Of a DNA stretch of 64,000 bases, positions 47,256 to 55,747 are shown piece after piece (positions within the stretch are counted from its first letter, which is position 1; each line of letters starts with the position of its first letter). Source of the stretch: Roseithermus sacchariphilus (GTDB lineage: Bacteria; Bacteroidota; Rhodothermia; Rhodothermales; MEBIC09517). The stretch spans positions 1,836,501 to 1,900,500 of the forward strand of contig CP030158.1 of assembly GCA_003285105.1 (NCBI GenBank). The letters run 5' to 3'. The position numbers and the translations under genes were made by a program. Below the pieces are notes generated by a model that was given only the letters and a program-made list of their open reading frames with translations, had not been told where the DNA came from and ran no database searches.

Positions 47256-47920
47256 GGTTCGATCATGCGGTGGAAACGTCCCGGGGCAAGCGGCATGCAG
47301 GCCTCGCGCAGCGAGCAATGGCGGCACCGATCGTCCGCCGCCGGCGGGGGCAGGCGTGCCTGGCGCAGCAGCGCCCGGACGGCCGCCACGGTGGCCTCCG
47401 TCTCGGCCCGCAACGCGTCGTCGAAGGCGACGGGGAGGCGTCGGCGCGTCTTCCTGTAGAAGAGCGCGCCTTCCGGCACCGGGCGGCCGAACCTTTCCTC
47501 CAGGCAGAGGGCCTGCGCGCAGAGCTGCACGGCGTCGGCCCGCCGGGCGTGGCGCGGCCCCACCTTGTGCTCGACGGGGTACGGCGTGCCGTCGTCGGCG
47601 AAGACGACCACGTCTGCCCGGCCGACCAGCCCCAGGCGGTCGCTCCAGAGCGGCAGCGCCCGCACCTGCCGGCCCTCCTCGCGCTGCCGTCGGCCCGGCG
47701 TGTCGACCCGCGCGTGCGCCCGCCGGCCGCGCAGCGTGAAGACGTTCTCGCTCCAGACCTGCTCGACGTGGATGAGGGCGCACTGGCGCGGGCAGTACAC
47801 GTAGTGCTGGAGCGCCGAGATGGGCACCAGCTCGGCCTCGTCCCAGCGCGGCGCCTCGTCCCAGACGGGTCCCGGATCCGAACCGGATCGGGCATCGTTC
47901 AGATGTTTGCCGTCCGTCAT
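47252..47920 (-). CDS. cas4: CRISPR-associated exonuclease Cas4
   Basis: PAM-trimming adaptation nuclease of 222 residues, starting at the ATG at 47920. Iron-sulfur cysteines are at 43 (YCPRQC) and in the C-terminal cluster CRHCSLREAC (199, 202, 208). The RecB-type nuclease residues are Asp103 (GRADVVVF), Glu117 and Lys119 (PVEHKVG). The stop overlaps cas1. Upstream on the same strand the cas operon is interrupted by a plus-strand toxin-antitoxin pair: only 14 nt separate this ATG from the divergent antitoxin ATG, so any cas4 promoter must lie inside the antitoxin gene, or cas4 relies on read-through from cas7c. Confidence 0.94.
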   Translation of the reverse strand: MTDGKHLNDARSGSDPGPVWDEAPRWDEAELVPISALQHYVYCPRQCALIHVEQVWSENVFTLRGRRAHARVDTPGRRQREEGRQVRALPLWSDRLGLVGRADVVVFADDGTPYPVEHKVGPRHARRADAVQLCAQALCLEERFGRPVPEGALFYRKTRRRLPVAFDDALRAETEATVAAVRALLRQARLPPPAADDRCRHCSLREACMPLAPGRFHRMIEP

Positions 47921-47934
47921 CAAAAAAACCGGTC

Positions 47935-48177
47935 ATGGTTTCTATCAGGAAGCGCGTGCGGGTACAGCCCGGCGGGGTCGTGTCTGTGCAGGATGCTTCG
48001 CTGCCGGAAGGTGCCGAAGCGGAGGTCATCGTGTTGCTGGACGAGCCGGCCGAGCGGCTCTCTCGCACCGACGAACTCCCGCCCCTGGCACGCATCGTGG
48101 GCAGCGGCAGCGGGCTTTTCACCTCGGCGGAGGAAGTGGACGCCCACCTCCGCAAGCTGCGCGACGAATGGGACTGA
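47935..48177 (+). CDS. Putative antitoxin of a PIN-domain toxin-antitoxin pair
   Basis: Protein of 80 residues. The start SIRKRVRVQPGGVVSVQDAS then LPEGAEAEVIVLLDEP resembles small beta-rich antitoxins (AbrB-like or the LPEGxxVEVIV family) paired with PIN toxins. The acidic C-terminus (FTSAEEVDAHLRKLRDEWD) would wrap the toxin. It overlaps the toxin start by 10 nt, a typical arrangement. It lies on the opposite strand inside the cas operon. Confidence 0.72.
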   Translation: MVSIRKRVRVQPGGVVSVQDASLPEGAEAEVIVLLDEPAERLSRTDELPPLARIVGSGSGLFTSAEEVDAHLRKLRDEWD

Positions 48178-48611
48178 TCCAGACGCTCGCCCGGCGTCAT
48201 ACCTACATCGATGCCAACATCTTCGTCTATGCGGTCGAACAGGTACCTCCCTTTGCAGCAGCGCTCGATCAGTTCTTTCGCGAGGTTGCGCTGAGGGCCC
48301 AGCCAGCCACGACCAGCGAACTGACCCTGGCTGAGGTGCTCGTTTACCCGTTTCTCAGGGCCAGTGATCGGGACCGGCAAGCCTTTGAACAGGCGGTTCG
48401 AACGCAAGGCGGCCTGGTCGTCGCTCCGGTCACCCGCCCGGTACTTATCGAGGCCGCCCGCCTCCGCGCTACAACGTCGCTCAAGCTGCCCGATGCCATT
48501 CACGTGGCGACAGCCTTGCAGGCGGGCTGCGAGGTTTTTCTCACCAACGATGCACGCATACAGGGACCCCCGGGCCTCGAGGTTATGCGGCTCGCTGACG
48601 CGCTGCCGTAG
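48168..48611 (+). CDS. PIN domain ribonuclease toxin (VapC-like)
   Basis: Predicted RNase toxin of 147 residues. PIN acidic residues are visible as Asp15 (TYIDANIFVYA), Glu51 or Glu56 (TTSELTLAEVLVYP), Asp109 (LKLPDAIHVATAL) and Asp128 (VFLTNDARI). It overlaps its antitoxin gene by 10 nt and its stop is 3 nt from the convergent cas7c stop. The pair separates the interference genes from the adaptation genes of the CRISPR locus. Confidence 0.85.
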   Translation: MGLIQTLARRHTYIDANIFVYAVEQVPPFAAALDQFFREVALRAQPATTSELTLAEVLVYPFLRASDRDRQAFEQAVRTQGGLVVAPVTRPVLIEAARLRATTSLKLPDAIHVATALQAGCEVFLTNDARIQGPPGLEVMRLADALP

Positions 48612-48614
48612 GCT

Positions 48615-49523
48615 TCATTCCACGAGCCGTGTCAGCGTCACGCCGGCCGGCAGGTTGTCCTCGTCGATGTGCACCGCGTAGTCGCTGAAGGCACGCGGGA
48701 CGTCCACGCCGTCCCGCTTCCGGGGACGGATGCGGTCGAGGAGGGTGTGGGCCGGAGCATTGCCGAGCCGGTTCTCGTGGGAGAAGACGTACAGGCCCCG
48801 GAGCGCCGTCAGGCCCCGCGAGGCGGAGCGGTCCAGATCCCAGCACATCGTCAGCGCCTGCCAGAAGAGCGCCAGGTCATCCGCATCGAAGCCGGTCTGC
48901 GCTGCCAGCATCGGGTTGTAGAATCCGAAGCCCAGGTACAGGCCGTAGGGCACGATGGCCTTGCGGCCCATCTCGGTCTGCTTGCCGCGGGCCGTGGCGC
49001 CGTCGTCCGTCTCCACGAGCTGCACCGCATCTTCCGGGCGCGTCACGGCCACGCGCGTGATCGAGAGGTCCATCGGGACGATGGGGTCCACGGAGCGGGC
49101 GAACGTCAGCTGGAGCGGTCCCCGCACCTGCCCGCAGTTGACGCCGGTGGTCATCACCGCGCCGAACGTGCGCACGTCGTAGAAATTGGCGCACATCCAC
49201 GTGCGCGCCTTGTCGATGGTGGCGAGGTCCTGCTTGGCCCCGGTCGATTCCAGGTCGAGCGCCTGGTAGGCCCGTTCGTGCTGGTTGTTGAGCACGCCCA
49301 GGCGTTCGACGTAAATCTTGTATCGTTCCTCCGTGCCGCGCGAGGCGTCCACGAAGTCGCGGATCTTGCGCTTGATGCAGACATCGGTGACGAGGCCCTG
49401 CATGGTTTCGGGGTCCACGCGGGGCAGGTTACCGGCGTCCGGGTCGCCGTTGGGGTTGCCGTCGGTCACGTCAAAGAGGAAAGCGAAGTCGTGGCGGCGC
49501 TGAGGGTCGAGGTGTGCGTTCAT
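48615..49523 (-). CDS. cas7c: Type I-C CRISPR-associated protein Cas7 (Csd2)
   Basis: Backbone subunit of Cascade, 302 residues, that binds along the crRNA. The N-terminus RRHDFAFLFDVTDGNPNGDPDAG is the Csd2 signature (given by its key core DVTDGNPNGDPDAG), followed by TDVCIKRKIRDFV and later GVNCGQVRGPLQLTFARS. The length is normal. It lies 57 nt after cas8c. Downstream on the opposite strand is the inserted toxin gene. Confidence 0.96.
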   Translation of the reverse strand: MNAHLDPQRRHDFAFLFDVTDGNPNGDPDAGNLPRVDPETMQGLVTDVCIKRKIRDFVDASRGTEERYKIYVERLGVLNNQHERAYQALDLESTGAKQDLATIDKARTWMCANFYDVRTFGAVMTTGVNCGQVRGPLQLTFARSVDPIVPMDLSITRVAVTRPEDAVQLVETDDGATARGKQTEMGRKAIVPYGLYLGFGFYNPMLAAQTGFDADDLALFWQALTMCWDLDRSASRGLTALRGLYVFSHENRLGNAPAHTLLDRIRPRKRDGVDVPRAFSDYAVHIDEDNLPAGVTLTRLVE

Positions 49524-49580
49524 GGTGCTCAGGGTGTTTGCTGGGTGAAAAATGGGAAGGAGAGGGCTCGGGAGGCTGCC

Positions 49581-51266
49581 TTAGCTGCCGGCTGCCTCCG
49601 CGGTCGCCTCGGCCGGTTCATCGCCGTCCGTCTTGCGGGGGCGGTATTTCTGCTGGTAGAAGCCGATGGCGAAGAGGCCCTGTTCTTCGAGGGAGAGCGT
49701 GCGCGGGAAGCCGTCGAAGTGGCTCATGATCTCGCCGAGCATCTGCTCGAAGTGGTGGTGCAGGCCGGGCTTTTCCTTGCGGAGCTTGCCCAGGTGGGCC
49801 TGAGCCTTGCGCAGGAGCACGCCGAAGACGCTGGCGGGGGTGGCCGAGGCCGAGCCGTAGAAGCGGTCCACGAGCGTGGCTTTGGGGCTGATGGCGTTGC
49901 GCTGGATGTCGTCCAGCACGGCGAGCAGGCGGCCGCACTGGTAGGCGGCGCTCGGGTGGTCCGGGGTGAGGGCTTCGTGTACCATGCGTTCCTCCGATAG
50001 GTCAGGTTGGGATAACAGGACGAGTTTGATGAGGGCGGCGCGGGGGCGCGTCACGGGGTGCTCGCCGTCGGCGCGGGCCCGCTGGACGGCCCGGTGCAGG
50101 AGCGAGAGCGGGAGCGGGCGGCCGGTGAGGGCGTGCTCCAGGAGCAGCGGCACGACCTGCGGCGAGAGGTCCTTCAGATCGCGCACGGTGGCCCCGGCCA
50201 GGCTGAGCAGCTTGAGCGGCGGCGAGAGCCCGCGGTGGTCGAGGATGCGCTGGCGCTCGAAGTAGCGGGCCAGGTGGTGCTGTACCTCATCCACGGTCAT
50301 CGTCAGCCAGCTCCGTACCACCATACGCTTGTTCGACGTGACGGCCAGCGCGTAGAAGTCGTTCGCGCGGACGGTCCCCGGCAGCATGCCGGTCTGCGGG
50401 GCGCGCAGCAGCCCCCGGACCTGCTCCTCGTCCGGGTCGGTGAAGAGCTTCATCACGTCGAAGCCGGTTTCCTCGCGGGTCCAGAAGATCCAGTGCAGCC
50501 CGCCGAGGAACAGGTGATGCTTCGGGCTCTTGAGCAGGTAGGCGAGCGCCTCGCCGTACATCCGCGCGCACCGCTGGCACATCGGCGCGATCTCCGACCG
50601 GCTCAGGCCGTACGACTCGAAGGCATCCTTGTTGGCCGAGACGAGTGGAGCGGCGTCCGGCCCCACGCGTACATCCACCGGATGCACCTGGACGATCGGT
50701 TTCTCCTCGCCGCACAGCATACACCGGGCGGTGAGGGTGCTGTCCTCGGCGGCGCGTTCGTCCTCACGCTCCTGCCACCAGGCCCGCACCTCCGGCAGAT
50801 CCGTCAGGAACGTCTCCCCGACGCGGGGCGCGATGAGGTCGCCGGGTTTCATGTCCGCCGTCGCCGGGTGCGCCCGTGCCGTCTCGAGGCCTTCGTCGAG
50901 GAAGCGGAGGAAGGCGTCCGTTTCCGGGCGATTCACGGACAGCGCGCACGCCTCGGCGAGCCGGCGGTACGCCGTGTGGCGCTCGTCCGCCTGCGCCCGT
51001 GCCTTCTCCGTGTCTGCATCGGGCCGCCCGAGGGCGTACGATGGCTTGTCCACAAAGAGCAGCGCTCGTGTCCCGGAGGTACGCTTCAGAGTGGGCGCGA
51101 CGATCTCTACGTAGTCCTTCTTCCCCGTCTCGGCCCGCTCGATGTTCAGAAAGCGGCCGTCCTCGTCGAGGGCAAGGATCCACGGGACACGCTGTTTTTT
51201 GTGGTAGGCCGGAACCAGTTCACCGGCCAGGCGCGCGTGCAGGTCGCGAAGTCGTTCGAGGATCAT
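49581..51266 (-). CDS. cas8c: Type I-C CRISPR-associated protein Cas8c (Csd1)
   Basis: Large subunit of the type I-C Cascade, 561 residues, that recognises the PAM and recruits Cas3. The opening MILERLRDLHARLAGELVPAYHKK is usual for Csd1 (core LPPxY-like LVPAYHKK). Zinc-ribbon cysteines occur as CMLCGEEK and CQRCARMYGEALAYLL. The C-terminal part, rich in helices, can also yield the small Cas11 subunit by internal initiation in type I-C; a methionine-led segment near MLGEIMSHFDGFPRTLSLEE is in the right area, but this is inference. It lies 12 nt after cas5c. Confidence 0.95.
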   Translation of the reverse strand: MILERLRDLHARLAGELVPAYHKKQRVPWILALDEDGRFLNIERAETGKKDYVEIVAPTLKRTSGTRALLFVDKPSYALGRPDADTEKARAQADERHTAYRRLAEACALSVNRPETDAFLRFLDEGLETARAHPATADMKPGDLIAPRVGETFLTDLPEVRAWWQEREDERAAEDSTLTARCMLCGEEKPIVQVHPVDVRVGPDAAPLVSANKDAFESYGLSRSEIAPMCQRCARMYGEALAYLLKSPKHHLFLGGLHWIFWTREETGFDVMKLFTDPDEEQVRGLLRAPQTGMLPGTVRANDFYALAVTSNKRMVVRSWLTMTVDEVQHHLARYFERQRILDHRGLSPPLKLLSLAGATVRDLKDLSPQVVPLLLEHALTGRPLPLSLLHRAVQRARADGEHPVTRPRAALIKLVLLSQPDLSEERMVHEALTPDHPSAAYQCGRLLAVLDDIQRNAISPKATLVDRFYGSASATPASVFGVLLRKAQAHLGKLRKEKPGLHHHFEQMLGEIMSHFDGFPRTLSLEEQGLFAIGFYQQKYRPRKTDGDEPAEATAEAAGS

Positions 51267-51278
51267 GACGGCCTCCGT

Positions 51279-51926
51279 TCAAAGTTGATCATACAGCTCC
51301 TGCGGGACGTGGAGCACGCCGCGTTCGAGGCGGGCGCGGAAAAACAGGGGGTGACCGCGCCCGTCGTCGCCGTAGCGAAGGTCGAAGAGCATCCGCCCGA
51401 GGTCTTCGGTGCGGTCGATGGCTTGCTCCGTGCCGTCGGGCTCCGCGAAGTCGGCGCTGAACTCGCGGCAGCCCAGGTAGGGGCGGTGGAAGCACTGCCC
51501 GCGTGCGACGCGGCGGCGGAACTGGTCGCGGTACTTGGCCGGGTGCGCGTCGCCGGTGCGGGTGCGCAGGTGCACGTCGGCCTCGATGAGGTAGGCCACA
51601 TCGCGGAGGGCGAGCGTGTGCCGCTGGGTGCGGTCGAGGTCGGTGAAGTAGCCGCCGCCGCTCTCGGCCCAGCCTTTCGCCGTGCGCTCGGAGGCCTTCG
51701 TGTTGACCTCGTTGCGGAGCAGGGAGATGCGGCGGATGGGCCGGAGGACGTGGATGCGCTGCACGCGCCATTCAAACTCGGGCTTCCAGAAGATGGCCTC
51801 CAGGATGCCGCGCGCGGCCGAGGGTGTCATCACGTCGTACGTCACGCGTTCGACCTTCATCTCGGGGCGGGTGAAGCAGGCATACTCGCCCCAGACCTTC
51901 ACGCGGACCGGTGTGTAATCAGGCAT
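51279..51926 (-). CDS. cas5c: Type I-C CRISPR-associated protein Cas5c (Cas5d), crRNA-processing
   Basis: Protein of 215 residues. In type I-C Cas5 replaces Cas6 and cuts the repeat RNA. The family blocks VWGEYACFTRPEMKVERVTYD (core FTRPEMKVERVTYDV), TPSAARGILEAIFWKPE and GQCFHRPYLGCREF are all present. Where the K-H dyad (Lys116-His117 in the Bacillus halodurans enzyme) normally sits, this protein reads Lys131-Tyr132, and the Tyr46-equivalent position is Phe46. These replacements are by-eye alignments. It lies between cas3 (25 nt) and cas8c (12 nt). Confidence 0.95.
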   Translation of the reverse strand: MPDYTPVRVKVWGEYACFTRPEMKVERVTYDVMTPSAARGILEAIFWKPEFEWRVQRIHVLRPIRRISLLRNEVNTKASERTAKGWAESGGGYFTDLDRTQRHTLALRDVAYLIEADVHLRTRTGDAHPAKYRDQFRRRVARGQCFHRPYLGCREFSADFAEPDGTEQAIDRTEDLGRMLFDLRYGDDGRGHPLFFRARLERGVLHVPQELYDQL

Positions 51927-51951
51927 GGGTCGTTCGGGTTGGCTGGGTGGG

Positions 51952-54135
51952 TTAAATCACGGGGTCGTCGAGGAGCGGGCATTCCATCTGCAGGCCGCGC
52001 AGGTCGTCGTAGGCGCCGTGCCAGACCCACACGCCGGGCACCCATTCTTCGCACAGATGCTGCGCGACGGCCTGTTCGTGGAGGCGGGCGCGCAGGCTCA
52101 CGAGGAACGGTTGCAATGCCCGGTAGTCTGGACGGAAGGCCTGCCCCTGCCGCCGGATGCGGTCGAGCACGGCCTGCCGCACGCCGGGCCGCCCGGGCGG
52201 GTCGTAGGGCACCACGACGGGCACCGTGTCGTCCGGGATAAGCCGATAGGCCCGGGCAACCTGCTCGAAGTTGAAGGCGGCCCACTTGTCCAGGATGTTT
52301 TCCTCGTCGAGCGCCTCGCGCAGATTCCCGTAGAGCAGGCGGAAATACCTCAGGGGGAGCTCCGGGTCGTCGAGGTCCGGCGGCGGGTCGGTGGCGAGGA
52401 GGGTTCGGGTGACGGAGGTGCCGGCCGTGTAGGCGCCGGGGGGGAGCCCACCCTGCTCGGGGTCGAAGATCACCACGCGCCCGGCATCGAGCCGGCCCTC
52501 GCGGTTGCAGCGCCCGGCGGCCTGCAGGATGCGATCGAGCGGGCCGAGGGCGCGGAGGACGAGGGGGAAGTCGAGGTCCACGCCGGCCTCGACCACCTGC
52601 GTGGAGACGAGGTGCACGGGCTCGCGCCGGGCCAGGCGCTGCCGCACGTCCGCGAGCACCACGCGCCGGTGCGCCCCGCAGAGCAGGGTCGAGAGGTGGA
52701 GCACGTCCCGCCCGTCCGCTTCGTCCAGCAGTGCCATCGCATCCCGGATGGTGTTCAGCACCACCATCGCCTGCGCTTCCTCGAAGAGCGTTGCCGCCAC
52801 CCGGGACCACGGCCACGGCGTCTGCACGTTGATCTCGTAGTGGACGCGCCGCAGCTGGTCGAACACCGAGGCCGGATCGGGCAGGATCTCCCGGACGTCC
52901 GGGAGGCCCGGAAAGCCGGGGCGCTCCGCCAGGGCGGGCTGCGTGGCCGTGCTCAGGACGAGGGTCACGCCGTAGGCCTCCACCAGGTGCGCCAGGGCTT
53001 CGAGCGTGGGCCGCAGCAGGGGCGGGGGGAGGGTCTGCACCTCGTCGAGGATGAGGACGCTCCCGGCGAGGTTGTGCAGCTTGCGGACACGGGAGTTCCG
53101 GTTGGCGAACAGGCTCTCCAGGAGCTGGACGGTCGTCGTCACGATGATGGGGGCGTCCCAGTTCTCGGCGGCCAGGCGCGCCCGGCGTTCCGACGCCGAC
53201 TCGGTGCCCGGCGCTTCGCGGCTGTAGGCGGCGCTGTGGTGTTCGAGCACGGCCTCGTCGCCGAACAGCGCGCGGTACACGTCGGCGTTCTGCTCGATGA
53301 TGCTCGTGTATGGCAGGGCAACGATCACGCGGCGCTTGCTGTGGCGGAGGGCGTGCCGCAGGGCGAAGGCCATGGCCGAGCGCGTCTTGCCGGCTCCCGT
53401 GGGCGCCGTCAGGGAAAAGATGCCGGGGGCGTCGTCCGCCCGCGCCAGGCACGCGGCATAGACCTCCCGCCGGACCTCGTTGACCGGCCCCGTTTTGCCT
53501 TCCATCAGGGCTCGCTGCTGCATTTCGAACCGGGACCAGAGCGCCGGCAGGTCCACGCGGGCCGACCGGACGGTGGCCTTCTCCGGCTGGAAATGCTGTT
53601 CCGCGTCGAGGCAGTCGGCATCGACCAGGGCGCTGTGGAGCATGCGGGTCCAGAAGGCCAGCCTGCGCCGGTGGGAGGAGGCATCGGGTGCCTGGACGAA
53701 TGCGGGTAGGTCGTCCGGGCTGGGCGTGGGCACCCGGCCTTCGAGCAGGCGGCGGGCTCGCGCGAGCGCCTCCACGACCCGGGGTTCGTTTCGTTTCCTC
53801 TCGATCCGCTCCCGCAGGTCCTTCTGGTCCACCAGGCCACCGTGGTGTCCGGCCACGTTGAACGCCAGCGGCGGCAGCACATCGGCGGCCGCCAGCATGC
53901 CCGCGCTGGAGTGGTCGGGGCCGCGGGGCGCGTCGGTCTCGCCACGCAGGTAGGCCTGCACGTCGTCGGCCGCCTTGCCGGCATCGTGCCACCTGCCGAG
54001 CCAGTCGCCGAAGACCGCGCTGCCGAAGGCGGCGGCGAACGTGCGGGCGCGGCGGGCCACGCCTTCCAGGTGGTCGAGCAGCGACTGCGGGGTGCCGTCG
54101 GGACCGGCCGAATGGGCGATCAGCGTGTCGGGCAT
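51952..54135 (-). CDS. cas3: CRISPR-associated helicase/nuclease Cas3
   Basis: Effector of 727 residues that unwinds and degrades target DNA. The HD nuclease is at the N-terminus with His50-Asp51 (WHDAGK), His75 (DHSSAG) and His97-His98 (GHHGG). The SF2 helicase follows with Walker A APTGAGKT at 244-251 and Walker B DEVQ at 364-367 (LILDEVQTLP), then motif VI-like QAAGRCNREG. HD-then-helicase order is usual for a fused Cas3. It follows the WYL regulator gene by 15 nt and is the first structural gene of the operon. Confidence 0.96.
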   Translation of the reverse strand: MPDTLIAHSAGPDGTPQSLLDHLEGVARRARTFAAAFGSAVFGDWLGRWHDAGKAADDVQAYLRGETDAPRGPDHSSAGMLAAADVLPPLAFNVAGHHGGLVDQKDLRERIERKRNEPRVVEALARARRLLEGRVPTPSPDDLPAFVQAPDASSHRRRLAFWTRMLHSALVDADCLDAEQHFQPEKATVRSARVDLPALWSRFEMQQRALMEGKTGPVNEVRREVYAACLARADDAPGIFSLTAPTGAGKTRSAMAFALRHALRHSKRRVIVALPYTSIIEQNADVYRALFGDEAVLEHHSAAYSREAPGTESASERRARLAAENWDAPIIVTTTVQLLESLFANRNSRVRKLHNLAGSVLILDEVQTLPPPLLRPTLEALAHLVEAYGVTLVLSTATQPALAERPGFPGLPDVREILPDPASVFDQLRRVHYEINVQTPWPWSRVAATLFEEAQAMVVLNTIRDAMALLDEADGRDVLHLSTLLCGAHRRVVLADVRQRLARREPVHLVSTQVVEAGVDLDFPLVLRALGPLDRILQAAGRCNREGRLDAGRVVIFDPEQGGLPPGAYTAGTSVTRTLLATDPPPDLDDPELPLRYFRLLYGNLREALDEENILDKWAAFNFEQVARAYRLIPDDTVPVVVPYDPPGRPGVRQAVLDRIRRQGQAFRPDYRALQPFLVSLRARLHEQAVAQHLCEEWVPGVWVWHGAYDDLRGLQMECPLLDDPVI

Positions 54136-54150
54136 GGCATGACGGGGTTC

Positions 54151-55179
54151 TCAGGGGTGACCGGATGCGTCAACGGCCCCGACGCCGGCATAGAGGGCGG
54201 CCATGCGCCGGGCCTCGCGGGCTACGCGGTGGCGCAGAACCGGCGGTGAGATGACCTCGGCCTCGCCGCCGTAGGAGAGCACCCAGCGCGTCACGTCGGT
54301 CAGGCCCGTTACCTCCATGTGGAGATCCAGGCTGCCATCGGGGCGCTCGATGAGGATCTGCGTCGGGTGCCACTCCTCTTCACGGACCCACCGTGCCTGG
54401 TAGGCTGAAAACCGGATGTGTACAGGGTAGCAGCGACCGTCCCAGTGCATACCGAACGTTTCGTCCAGGTAGGCGTCGAGGTCGAAGTCAGCTTCGGGCA
54501 GGAAGAACTCGTCCGTCACCGTCAGCCCCCGGATCCGGTCGATGCGGAAGCTGCGCACGTCCTCACGCTGGCGGCAGTACCCGATGAGGTACCAGAAGCC
54601 GTCCCGATGAAACACCCGGTAGGGTTCGACGGACCGGGTCGTTTCTTCTCCGGTGGTATTGGCACGGTAGCGGATGGTAACGACCCGTTGCCGCTCGGCA
54701 GCGGTTCTCAGGGAATCCAGGAAGCGGGCCGGATGGCGAGGGCGGCGGCCCGGATGGATCTGGATGGCCCGGCTGAGGGTGTTCGGGTGAACCTGTACTT
54801 CCGGCGGTAGATGGCCGGACAGGCGTTCGACCAGGCCTTTCAGGAGCAGCGCGTCCGGTGTGTCGCCCAGCGCTTCGAGGGCAAAGCACGCCACGAGAAA
54901 GGCGGCGTATTCCGTGCGCTTGATGGAAAGGAACGGCAGGTCGTCGAACGGTTCCGTCAGATAGTATGTGTTGCGCCGGGCATCCCAATCCACAGGGACC
55001 CCCAGGGACTTCAGCCGCTCGATGTCGTCGGAGATCGTACGGACCGACACCTGAAACTCGGCTGCGGCCGTGCGACGTGTGAATCGCCGGCCATCCTGGA
55101 GCCAGGCTATGAGATGGCGAAGGCGCCACAGCTGGGGATGGCGAAGCGTAGCCAGGGACGATGCTGAAGAAAGGGGCAT
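54151..55179 (-). CDS. WYL-domain transcriptional regulator at the head of the cas operon
   Basis: Regulator of 342 residues with an N-terminal HTH (LRHLIAWLQDGRRFTRRTAA to VSVRTISDDIERLKSLG, about residues 20-60) and a central-to-C-terminal WYL domain (YRVFHRDGFWYLIGYCRQREDVRSFRIDRI; the WYL core is FWYLIGYC). WYL proteins often control CRISPR-Cas and phage-defence operons by sensing nucleic acid or nucleotide ligands. It ends 15 nt before cas3 on the same strand, so it probably regulates and shares the cas transcript. Repressor or activator cannot be told from sequence. Confidence 0.9.
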   Translation of the reverse strand: MPLSSASSLATLRHPQLWRLRHLIAWLQDGRRFTRRTAAAEFQVSVRTISDDIERLKSLGVPVDWDARRNTYYLTEPFDDLPFLSIKRTEYAAFLVACFALEALGDTPDALLLKGLVERLSGHLPPEVQVHPNTLSRAIQIHPGRRPRHPARFLDSLRTAAERQRVVTIRYRANTTGEETTRSVEPYRVFHRDGFWYLIGYCRQREDVRSFRIDRIRGLTVTDEFFLPEADFDLDAYLDETFGMHWDGRCYPVHIRFSAYQARWVREEEWHPTQILIERPDGSLDLHMEVTGLTDVTRWVLSYGGEAEVISPPVLRHRVAREARRMAALYAGVGAVDASGHP

Positions 55180-55364
55180 GGCCGGAGTGGGAAGTGATGC
55201 AATGGGGAGTCATGATACGAACCGGGGTGTGCAGTTTGCATGCAGCCCTTTGTGAAACCTCTGGCGTCAGCGGGGCGATGCGAGGGTGCAACCCATCCCG
55301 GGTGGGCGAGTAGAACGTCGCGCTCCGGCGCGAGCATGGTTCCGGAGCGCGCGAGCATGGTTCC

Positions 55365-55449
55365 GGAGGGGTGGCAGAGTGGTCGAATGCACTGGTCTTG
55401 AAAACCAGCGTACCGCAAGGTACCGTGGGTTCGAATCCCACCCCCTCCG
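55365..55449 (+). tRNA. tRNA-Ser (anticodon TGA)
   Basis: An 85-nt tRNA with a long variable arm, as for serine. Acceptor arms GGAGGGG and CCCCTCC pair perfectly, with discriminator G. The anticodon loop CTTGAAA gives TGA, the variable arm is GCGTACCGCAAGGTACC-like, and the T arm has GGTTCGAATCC. CCA is not encoded. A 19-nt sequence ending at its first four bases is duplicated just upstream (55329-55347 and 55350-55368). Confidence 0.96.
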
Positions 55450-55747
55450 CCTGTCAGATCTGACCCCGGGTCGTGCCCCGCCGAGGGTCGTGCCCCGCCG
55501 AGTGGCGGTGCCGGGCGGCGGGACGCGGCCGATGCGATGAAGCACCGGCCCGCTCGTAACAAGCCGGGCCGGCCTTCGTACACCGCCCGGCGCGGTGATG
55601 ACCCGTCCGCGGGATCAGCGGCCGCCGTTCGGCCGCCGCTCGGCCGTCGCGTCGCAACCATCCGTCCCCGGCCTCGTCTACAGCCCCCGCGCGCCCTCGG
55701 CCGCCCTCCACCGAGGTTCGTACCCCTGCGATTCGCTTTCTCGTTCC
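55450..55747. other. Intergenic region between tRNA-Ser and the TolC-like gene
   Basis: A 298-nt stretch in which I see no gene. It contains a short direct repeat (GGGTCGTGCCCCGCCGA twice in a row near 55466-55500) and presumably the promoter of the export operon. Confidence 0.4.

Noticed and set aside
45745-55179. Absence of a cas6 gene as a sign of a broken CRISPR locus
   Set aside because: Type I-C systems use Cas5c for crRNA processing and normally lack cas6.
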